In this document: positions 1-4,408 of the stretch, one piece after another | How positions within the stretch are numbered: position 1 is the stretch's first letter | Layout of the letters: each line of letters opens with the position of its first letter | Source of the DNA: Actinomycetota bacterium | GTDB taxonomy: Bacteria > Actinomycetota > Actinomycetes > Nanopelagicales > Nanopelagicaceae | Assembly (NCBI GenBank): GCA_947480465.1 | Contig: CANKCT010000074.1 | Span: 1-5,019 of the forward strand | DNA length: 5,019 nt | Direction of reading: 5' to 3' | Translations under genes and position numbers: made by a program | The notes under the pieces: generated by a model | Database searches by the model: none | What the model was told of the DNA's origin: nothing | What the model saw: the letters and a program-made list of their open reading frames with translations, nothing else

Positions 1-1
1 A

Positions 2-211
2 TGGAACGAGTTCTTACTGGCTTTGGTTTATATCCAAAACGATGATTTAAAGACTATTCCAACGGGTTTACTGACATTCTCCACAAGATATTCGACTAAC
101 TATCAACTGCTTTTTGCCGCTTTGACCATTGTCACGATACCAATGATTATTCTCTACATAATCTTCAACCGTAGGGTGATCGAGGGATTAACAGAAGGTG
201 CAGTGAAATAG
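2..211 (+). CDS. Carbohydrate ABC transporter permease, MalG/CUT1 type (C-terminal fragment, 5' end outside window)
   Basis: This is the last 69 codons of a permease read in the frame starting at base 2. It begins inside the gene with WNEFLLALVYIQ and ends at TAG 209-211. The product would be an inner-membrane subunit of a binding-protein-dependent sugar importer. Three things support this. The WNEF(L/F) segment and the polar loop TIPTGLLTF are typical of MalG-like C-termini. A final hydrophobic membrane segment spans about residues 41-60 of the fragment. The tail NRRVIEGLTEGAVK matches the family's usual ending (F-x-x-R/K-x-F/I-V/I-x-G-L/M-T-x-GA-V-K). The diagnostic EAA loop that contacts the ATPase lies upstream and is not visible. 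The substrate cannot be read from this fragment. The adjoining amino-sugar-kinase-like gene makes an amino sugar or its oligomer a reasonable guess, but that gene is convergent and not in the same operon. Confidence 0.88.
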   Translation, partial: WNEFLLALVYIQNDDLKTIPTGLLTFSTRYSTNYQLLFAALTIVTIPMIILYIIFNRRVIEGLTEGAVK

Positions 212-215
212 AAAG

Positions 216-1865
216 CTAGTTATAAAGGTGAATAAGTGGTCGGTATTTATCAAATATCGCAGCATTATTTTCATCTCCACCAACCATATTGCTGCTCAGA
301 AAAATTTCGGGCTCGATTCCACGTTTAATCAGTTCGGCTACGGTTCCAACAACTACCGCTTGCAACATTGCACCGCCAATGATTGTCGAAGTTGGTGCAA
401 CTGCCATCTTATTTCCAATGACACGTATAGATGCATCTCCCACAATTCCAGAGTTATCAAGCACAACATCACTTAGTTGATGAATCTTTTGGGCATTGTT
501 GGATCTAGCCGATTTGCTAGATGCATGATTAATACTTGTCACTGCAATTACTTTTGCACCAGCTTCTTGGGCTAGGGAAACCAAATCAATTGTTACCTGA
601 TTTCCACCACTGTTTGAGATAACAACTACTACGTCACCTCTAGTAATGGGGTGTCGTGTGAGAAGTTCATGCGCTAGACCGGGTAGACGCTCTGACTGAC
701 TTCCCTTTACTACATCTTTGTGAAGCATTAAACGTTCATCTAGAATTGGATAAATTGCGGCTAGGCCACCAGCGCGATAAAAGATCTCCTCGGCTAATAA
801 GTGGGAATGTCCAGTGCCAAAGGTATGAATCATCTTTCCATTAGCTAGGGCATCAGCAAATAGAGCGACTGCTTGAGCAATTGAATCCTCCTGGGTTCGT
901 GATACTCGCTTGAGCAAATCCTGCACATTGTGTAAGTAAAGGGAACTCCATGTTTTACTCGTAATTTCACTAGCATAAATACAGATCATCTCTTTTTGAA
1001 TCGTTGGGTCTGAAGCAATTTTTCGTGCACCAATCAAAGGTTCAGCAACTTCTTGAGTGAAGTTAATTCCGAGTTCTTTCGTCATTGCAAGAACACTTTT
1101 ATGTAAGAGACCTCCGGGTGGGATAGCACCCCCCATAAGTGCAACAGTTTTGATATCTGCCCGTTTAATTGCAGTGGCAATCAGGCTCTTAATTTCCTCT
1201 GCAGCCTGATTTAATATCGAGATAGCAACTGGATCATGGTTTTCCGCAGCTTCAGTGACAAGGGGAGCAAATGCTGCAATTTGTGTAACTGGATTACCTA
1301 ATTGATGAACGTAATCTGCCAACTGTGCCGCAGTAATTTGGTAGAAATTCTGAGCTACTTGTGTCAAAGATGTTTCGATTCCGCGGCCTTCTATACCTTT
1401 AAGCGCAGCATTCAATCCTTGACGGCCAATCCAATAACCACTTGCTTCATCACCAATTAAATATCCATGGCCCGTTAAGTCGAAAATCTTGTCATCCTTT
1501 GTAACTAATGCCGTGATTCCAGTACCAACGGTAATGACAAGATCGCTGTGACTATCAACGCTTAGAGCCGCTGCATGAGTGTCGGATGTAATCAATAGCT
1601 TTGAAAAAATCACTCTTTGCGAAATCGCTGCCGCCAATAATTCTTGATCTGATTTATTGTGAGGGATTCCCGCCAAAGACAAAACTATTGTCTCTACTTC
1701 TGTAATTTCTTCAGGAAGTGCTGCAGTAATATTTCTTGCTAAATCAAGTGCCACAGAGCTGGAGTGAATAGATCCGTCTCCAGAAAACTCTCTTTCAGAA
1801 GGCCAGGCATATCCACGCAAACGAGATCCACCTGAATCTATGGCAATGAAGCTACCGGTATCCAT
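216..1865 (-). CDS. BadF/BadG-type sugar (N-acetylglucosamine-like) kinase fused to a UPF0309-type SIS domain
   Basis: This is a cytosolic protein of 549 residues with two domains. Residues ~1-290 form an ASKHA-fold kinase of the BadF/BadG/BcrA/BcrD group, which includes GlcNAc kinases. Phosphate-1 motif IDSGGS is at 9-14, the putative catalytic aspartate region SDTHAAAL at 94-101, and phosphate-2 ITVGTGITAL at 111-120. GDEASGYWIGRQGL follows at 138-151, and an adenosine-motif equivalent MGGA at 244-247. Residues ~305-549 form a SIS domain: FGTGHSHLLAEE at 349-360, FYRAGG at 362-367, ISNSGGNQ at 416-423, AVTS at 441-444 and PTSTI at 491-495. Its wording matches the UPF0309 family (BH3325-like) far better than MurQ or GmhA. 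Expected role, by inference: ATP-dependent phosphorylation of an (amino)sugar, then isomerisation or other chemistry on the sugar phosphate. I chose ATG 1863-1865 because AGGAGG lies 9 nt upstream and residue 1 leads directly into the kinase fold. The open frame continues upstream to 2171, but that part overlaps the divergent GNAT gene and has no kinase-like content. The stop is 4 bp from the stop of the ABC permease. Confidence 0.87.
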   Translation of the reverse strand: MDTGSFIAIDSGGSRLRGYAWPSEREFSGDGSIHSSSVALDLARNITAALPEEITEVETIVLSLAGIPHNKSDQELLAAAISQRVIFSKLLITSDTHAAALSVDSHSDLVITVGTGITALVTKDDKIFDLTGHGYLIGDEASGYWIGRQGLNAALKGIEGRGIETSLTQVAQNFYQITAAQLADYVHQLGNPVTQIAAFAPLVTEAAENHDPVAISILNQAAEEIKSLIATAIKRADIKTVALMGGAIPPGGLLHKSVLAMTKELGINFTQEVAEPLIGARKIASDPTIQKEMICIYASEITSKTWSSLYLHNVQDLLKRVSRTQEDSIAQAVALFADALANGKMIHTFGTGHSHLLAEEIFYRAGGLAAIYPILDERLMLHKDVVKGSQSERLPGLAHELLTRHPITRGDVVVVISNSGGNQVTIDLVSLAQEAGAKVIAVTSINHASSKSARSNNAQKIHQLSDVVLDNSGIVGDASIRVIGNKMAVAPTSTIIGGAMLQAVVVGTVAELIKRGIEPEIFLSSNMVGGDENNAAIFDKYRPLIHLYN

Positions 1866-1871
1866 GAACCC

Positions 1872-1882
1872 CTCCCTCCTGG
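1872..1882 (-). promoter_or_regulatory. Strong Shine-Dalgarno for the kinase-SIS gene, fixing its start at 1865
   Basis: On the minus strand the bases before ATG 1865 read gccAGGAGGgaggggttcATG. A perfect AGGAGG core sits 9 nt from the start codon. This favours 1865 over the in-frame upstream starts that would extend the protein by 102 residues into the neighbouring divergent gene. Confidence 0.8.
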
Positions 1883-1894
1883 CATTTACGAAGG

Positions 1895-1900
1895 TACGAT
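1895..1900 (+). promoter_or_regulatory. Candidate -10 element for the GNAT gene (leaderless start)
   Basis: TACGAT fits the TANNNT -10 pattern and ends 6 nt before GTG 1907. Transcription would therefore begin at or next to the first base of the start codon. This would explain why no usable Shine-Dalgarno precedes the GTG; the only purine run, GAAGG at 1890-1894, is 12 nt away. Leaderless mRNAs are common in Actinobacteria. No -35 is evident. Confidence 0.35.
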
Positions 1901-1904
1901 TATC
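1899..1904 (-). promoter_or_regulatory. Candidate -10 element for the kinase-SIS gene
   Basis: The minus strand reads GATAAT, 5 of 6 matches to TATAAT. It lies about 33 bp upstream of the start codon, which leaves room for a short leader containing the AGGAGG site. I find no convincing -35 at 16-18 bp, so the call rests on the -10 alone. It overlaps by two bases the -10 candidate for the opposite strand (1895-1900). Confidence 0.35.
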
Positions 1905-1906
1905 TC

Positions 1907-2527
1907 GTGAAAGAGTGGAATTTAGGTAGTGGCGTAGTACTGCGCTCGGCGACTTTGGCTGACTTGCCGGCATTGCTATCGATCTGCTTAAAGACTGCGG
2001 ATTCGGGCAAGGACGCAACACATCTTCACAATCTTCCAGACCTTGTTGGCGATATTTATGCAGCACCTTATGCGATACACGAACCCAATTTTGCCTATGT
2101 CCTGGTTGCTTCTGAAAGAGCAGTCGGTTACGTCTTGGGTGCATTAGATACATCAAAGTTTGAGTCAACACTTGTTACGGAATATTGGCCGCATATTAAA
2201 GAAAAATATCAATCCATTTCAACTGCGCTACTTAAGAATGATGTGGAATTACTTGCCGAACTTGATAAGCAGGGATTCGGCGACGTTGCAATCAACGCTC
2301 AGTACCCTTCCCATTTGCATATTGACATTATCGAGTCTCATCAGGGTTTTGGTTATGGTAAAGCGATGATTGAACACTTATTGAACGAATTAAGAAATGC
2401 GGGCTCACATGGAGTCCACTTACACATGTCTGCTACCAATGAGCGGGCATTGCTTTTCTATCAAAAGTTTGGTTTTAGTGAGGTTTATTCAGATGAGAAC
2501 GAAAAGATTTTAGCTCTTGATTTTTAG
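1907..2527 (+). CDS. GNAT-family N-acetyltransferase, resembling bacterial relatives of the O-GlcNAcase C-terminal domain
   Basis: This is a cytosolic acetyl-CoA-dependent acyltransferase of 206 residues with unknown acceptor. The acetyl-CoA pyrophosphate-binding motif A is at ~139-158, with QGFGYG at 146-151 matching Q/R-x-x-G-x-G/A. Motif B is at ~176-190 (ATNERALLFYQKFGF), the usual C-terminal helix and strand of the fold. The N-terminus begins as a normal GNAT (VVLRSATLADLPALLSI). The long insert GALDTSKFESTLVTEYWP (79-95) and the YPSHLHIDI strand (133-141) are features I associate with bacterial homologues of the acetyltransferase-like domain of human O-GlcNAcase, often found near hexosaminidases. 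That assignment comes from remembered family wording, not a search. The start is GTG 1907. It is the only start giving a complete N-terminal strand without running into the divergent gene, and it is probably leaderless. The divergent neighbour is a sugar kinase-SIS fusion, so an amino-sugar-related substrate is a fair guess. Confidence 0.85.
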   Translation: MKEWNLGSGVVLRSATLADLPALLSICLKTADSGKDATHLHNLPDLVGDIYAAPYAIHEPNFAYVLVASERAVGYVLGALDTSKFESTLVTEYWPHIKEKYQSISTALLKNDVELLAELDKQGFGDVAINAQYPSHLHIDIIESHQGFGYGKAMIEHLLNELRNAGSHGVHLHMSATNERALLFYQKFGFSEVYSDENEKILALDF

Positions 2528-2552
2528 CTTCTCTTTCAAGCCTAAATTCGGA

Positions 2553-2582
2553 TTGCAAAGTTTTCAGAATAACCAGTACTAT
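2553..2582 (+). promoter_or_regulatory. Probable promoter of the riboflavin operon
   Basis: TTGCAA (2553-2558, 4 of 6 to TTGACA) is followed after 18 bp by TACTAT (2577-2582, TANNNT type, 4 of 6 to TATAAT). A start 6-7 nt downstream would be near G2589. That is almost exactly the base of riboswitch stem P1, as expected if the RNA begins with the aptamer. The elements are weak individually. The agreement in position is the main support. Confidence 0.45.
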
Positions 2583-2586
2583 TGCC

Positions 2587-2716
2587 TTGTTGTTTCCGGG
2601 GTCGATGTAATTTCGAACCGGCGGTTATAGTCCGCGACCCGATACTCGCCAAGTATCGGTTGACTCAGTGAAATTCTGGGACCGACGGTTAAAGTCCGGA
2701 TGAGAGGAACCAACAA
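2587..2716 (+). ncRNA. FMN riboswitch (RFN element) upstream of ribD
   Basis: This aptamer binds flavin mononucleotide and represses riboflavin synthesis when FMN is plentiful. All six helices can be traced. P1 is 2587-2597 with 2706-2716 (one U-C mismatch). P2 is 2602-2605 with 2613-2616. P3 is GCGG 2621-2624 with CCGC 2632-2635. P4 is an 8-bp stem, 2639-2646 with 2652-2659. P5 is 2664-2668 with 2676-2680, closing loop UGAAAUU. P6 is GAC 2684-2686 with GUC 2694-2696. The diagnostic conserved strings ACCGGCGGT (2617-2625), ACCGACGGT (2681-2689) and AAAGTCCGGATGA (2691-2703) are present. The P2 loop reads UGUAAUU where the family usually has UGAAAUU. The location directly before ribD is the classical one. 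Confidence 0.95.
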
Positions 2717-2718
2717 AA

Positions 2719-2742
2719 GGTAGGAATTCACCTACCCTTTTT
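2719..2742 (+). terminator. Intrinsic-terminator-like hairpin after the FMN aptamer
   Basis: GGTAGG (2719-2724) pairs with CCTACC (2731-2736) around a six-base loop, followed by C and five T (2738-2742). The hairpin starts two bases after the last P1 base, so it can coexist with ligand-bound P1, as expected for an FMN off-switch. I did not find a clear antiterminator competing for its stem. It may therefore be a weak attenuator or a structural spacer rather than the main switch. Confidence 0.6.
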
Positions 2743-2758
2743 GTGCTTTCATGCACCC

Positions 2759-2788
2759 ACCCCGGAAACTCGAAAGATGAGTGGGGGT
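2759..2788 (+). promoter_or_regulatory. SD-sequestering hairpin of ribD
   Basis: ACCCC (2759-2763) pairs with GGGGT (2784-2788), which is the ribD Shine-Dalgarno. A second inner helix, ACTC (2768-2771) with GAGT (2779-2782), closes the loop. Formation would hide the ribosome-binding site. The 5' arm of the region (2759-2769, ACCCCGGAAAC) is the exact reverse complement of 2592-2602 in riboswitch P1/J1-2. That allows an alternative long-range pairing that would free the SD. A different pairing, CCCAC (2756-2760) with GTGGG (2781-2785), would also cover the SD. Confidence 0.65.
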
Positions 2789-2792
2789 AAAT

Positions 2793-3806
2793 ATGGATTA
2801 CACAGTTGCTATGCAACATGCCATTGCCCTGTCAGAAAAAGGACTCGGTAAATGCGCACCTAATCCAATTGTCGGTGCTGTCATTATCGATGCGTCAGGA
2901 AACATGCTTGCTGAAGGTTTTCATGATCGCATGAATAGCAATGATCATGCAGAAGTCGTTGCTATTAAAAAAGCAGGCAATCAGGCAGAAGGTTCGACAT
3001 TGGTTGTAACACTTGAGCCATGCGACCATTCTGGAACTACGGGTCCTTGCACGCGAGCAATTATTGACGCAGGGATTTCGACAGTTGTATATGCCGTTAA
3101 TGATCCAAATGTAATCGCTGCGGGCGGGGCTGAAAAGCTAAATGCTGCAGGAATAAAGGTCATTGAAGGAGTAATGAGTGAAGAGGCTTCATTTTCAAAT
3201 CGTGCTTGGCTGACAAAGATAAAGAAGGAACGTCCATTTTTTACTTGGAAAGTGGCAACAACACTTGACGGCATGATTGCTGCATCAGACGGAACATCCA
3301 AATGGATTAGCAATGAAATCTCGCGCGAGGATGCTCAAAAGCTGCGAAGAGAGTCTGATGCAATTCTTGTCGGAACTAACACAGTCATTTTAGATAATCC
3401 AAATTTAACCCCCAGAGGTGAATTCCCTGGATATGCACACAACCCCATCAGGGTGATTTGTGGTGAACAAGATTTACCAGCAGATTCAAAGATCTTCAAC
3501 AATGAAGCACAAACACTTCTTGTGAAAACTCGCGACCTTGGCGTTTTGGTCGAAAATCTCAACGAACTTGATATCAATCAAGTATTTGTCGAAGCTGGAT
3601 CTAAATTGGCTAGTGCGATGGTGGATGCGGGTTTGATGGATGAACTTGTTATTTATCGATCACCTTCAATCTTGGGGGCGGGTAAGGTTTTTTTCGCGCA
3701 GGAATCGCATGCAACTATTGACGATCAAATCTACCTAGAACATATCGGCACTCAGGTTTTAGGTAGCGATATAAAGTCAATCTATAGCTTTAGAAATGGT
3801 GCTTGA
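2793..3806 (+). CDS. ribD: Bifunctional diaminohydroxyphosphoribosylaminopyrimidine deaminase / 5-amino-6-(5-phosphoribosylamino)uracil reductase
   Basis: This cytosolic enzyme catalyses two consecutive steps of riboflavin synthesis: zinc-dependent deamination of the pyrimidine, then NADPH-dependent reduction of the ribose side chain. The protein has 337 residues, a normal length. Deaminase domain ~1-145: [10 protein letters not shown] at 22-31, HAE at 52-54 (zinc ligand H52, catalytic E54), and [11 protein letters not shown] at 76-86 (zinc ligands C77 and C86). Reductase domain ~148-337: [17 protein letters not shown] at 147-163, SKWISN at 169-174, [16 protein letters not shown] at 193-208, and [11 protein letters not shown] at 266-276. 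The last of these replaces the usual VEGG with VEAG. ATG 2793 is preferred because GGGGGT (2783-2788) ends 4-5 nt before it. The in-frame GTG at 2781 overlaps that ribosome-binding site. Control is by the FMN riboswitch just upstream. The stop overlaps the ribE start (TGATG). Confidence 0.96.
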   Translation: MDYTVAMQHAIALSEKGLGKCAPNPIVGAVIIDASGNMLAEGFHDRMNSNDHAEVVAIKKAGNQAEGSTLVVTLEPCDHSGTTGPCTRAIIDAGISTVVYAVNDPNVIAAGGAEKLNAAGIKVIEGVMSEEASFSNRAWLTKIKKERPFFTWKVATTLDGMIAASDGTSKWISNEISREDAQKLRRESDAILVGTNTVILDNPNLTPRGEFPGYAHNPIRVICGEQDLPADSKIFNNEAQTLLVKTRDLGVLVENLNELDINQVFVEAGSKLASAMVDAGLMDELVIYRSPSILGAGKVFFAQESHATIDDQIYLEHIGTQVLGSDIKSIYSFRNGA

Positions 3807-4408
3807 TGTTTACTGGGCTAATTTCAGAACTAGGGCACATCACCGCAATTAGCAAAGGTGAAACATCAGCTATTTTCAGTATTAACGCACCCCGCCTCAT
3901 TGCAGATATACATGTGGGAGATTCAGTTGCAGTGAACGGGGTTTGCTTGACAGCAACTGCGGTTTCGGGCACAGAATTCACAACTGATGTAATGATACAA
4001 ACTTTGTCCTTGACATCATTGTCTCAAGCTAAAGTGGGAAGTCCGGTGAACTTGGAACTTGCCGCACAGTTAAATGCGCGAATGGGGGGACATATCGTTC
4101 AGGGTCATGTGGACGGTGTTGCCAAGGTAATCGCACTAACCCCTGGAGAAAAGTGGGCACAATTCGACATTGAGGTTCCAGAGAATTTGAGTAGATACAT
4201 TGTCAATCAAGGCTCTATTTGCCTCGATGGCGTTTCGTTAACTGTCGGCGAAATTCGTGATGACAAAAATATGGTGACCGTTTGGTTAATTCCAGAAACC
4301 CTAGAGCGCACTAACTTAAGCATAAAGAAACCCGGAGATTTAGTGAATATTGAAGTCGACATCCTTGCTAAATATGTTGAGAGATTGCTCGCCAAGGGGG
4401 ATAAGTGA
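3806..4408 (+). CDS. ribE: Riboflavin synthase, alpha subunit
   Basis: This enzyme catalyses the final step, dismutation of two 6,7-dimethyl-8-ribityllumazine molecules into riboflavin and the pyrimidine precursor. It has 200 residues, the usual length. It contains the two tandem lumazine-binding repeats. Repeat 1 (~1-97) starts with MFTGLI and has GDSVAVNGVCLT at 38-49. Repeat 2 (~98-190) follows GGHIVQGHVDG at 94-104 and has GSICLDGVSLTV at 136-147. The end of the protein has PETLERTNL (163-171) and GDLVNIEVDILAKYVERL (177-194). ATG 3806 shares its A with the ribD stop. The TTG three bases earlier is not needed. There is no recognisable Shine-Dalgarno before 3806, so translation probably depends on coupling to ribD. 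Some nomenclatures call this gene ribC or ribE. Confidence 0.96.
   Translation: MFTGLISELGHITAISKGETSAIFSINAPRLIADIHVGDSVAVNGVCLTATAVSGTEFTTDVMIQTLSLTSLSQAKVGSPVNLELAAQLNARMGGHIVQGHVDGVAKVIALTPGEKWAQFDIEVPENLSRYIVNQGSICLDGVSLTVGEIRDDKNMVTVWLIPETLERTNLSIKKPGDLVNIEVDILAKYVERLLAKGDK
4394..4400 (+). promoter_or_regulatory. Ribosome-binding site of the DHBP-synthase gene, inside the end of ribE
   Basis: AAGGGGG ends 7 nt before ATG 4408. The downstream gene thus has its own good SD in addition to the TGATG overlap, unlike ribE. Confidence 0.6.

Larger units (their letters stand above)
2528..2792 (+). other. Intergenic regulatory leader between the GNAT gene and ribD
   Basis: This 265-bp gap is almost fully accounted for: promoter candidate (2553-2582), FMN aptamer (2587-2716), terminator-like hairpin (2719-2742) and SD-sequestering hairpin (2759-2788). 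I see no coding gene in it on either strand. I also see no clear terminator for the GNAT gene in 2528-2552, so some read-through into the riboflavin leader is possible. Confidence 0.8.

Noticed and set aside
228..480. Two overlapping + strand open frames (228-476, 289-480)
   Set aside because: They lie wholly antisense to the conserved SIS domain, have no family resemblance and no convincing ribosome-binding site.
216..950. Calling the SIS half MurQ (MurNAc-6-P etherase)
   Set aside because: The GTGHSHLLAEE, FYRAGG and PTSTI motifs match UPF0309 proteins. The characteristic MurQ GAGTSGR-type motif is absent.
2160..2369. A + strand frame inside the GNAT gene
   Set aside because: It is an alternative frame of a clearly conserved GNAT coding region, with no start signal or recognisable content.
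2781..2792. GTG 2781 as the ribD start
   Set aside because: It sits on the Shine-Dalgarno GGGGGT that serves ATG 2793, and it would add only four residues not expected in the family.
2625..2819. A minus-strand 64-codon frame across the leader
   Set aside because: It covers the FMN riboswitch and the ribD start antisense. Its openness follows from the structured RNA sequence and it has no start signal.
2981..4395. Minus-strand frames at 2981-3313, 3335-3577, 3790-3981 and 4207-4395
   Set aside because: All are antisense shadows of ribD and ribE, which carry full family motifs.
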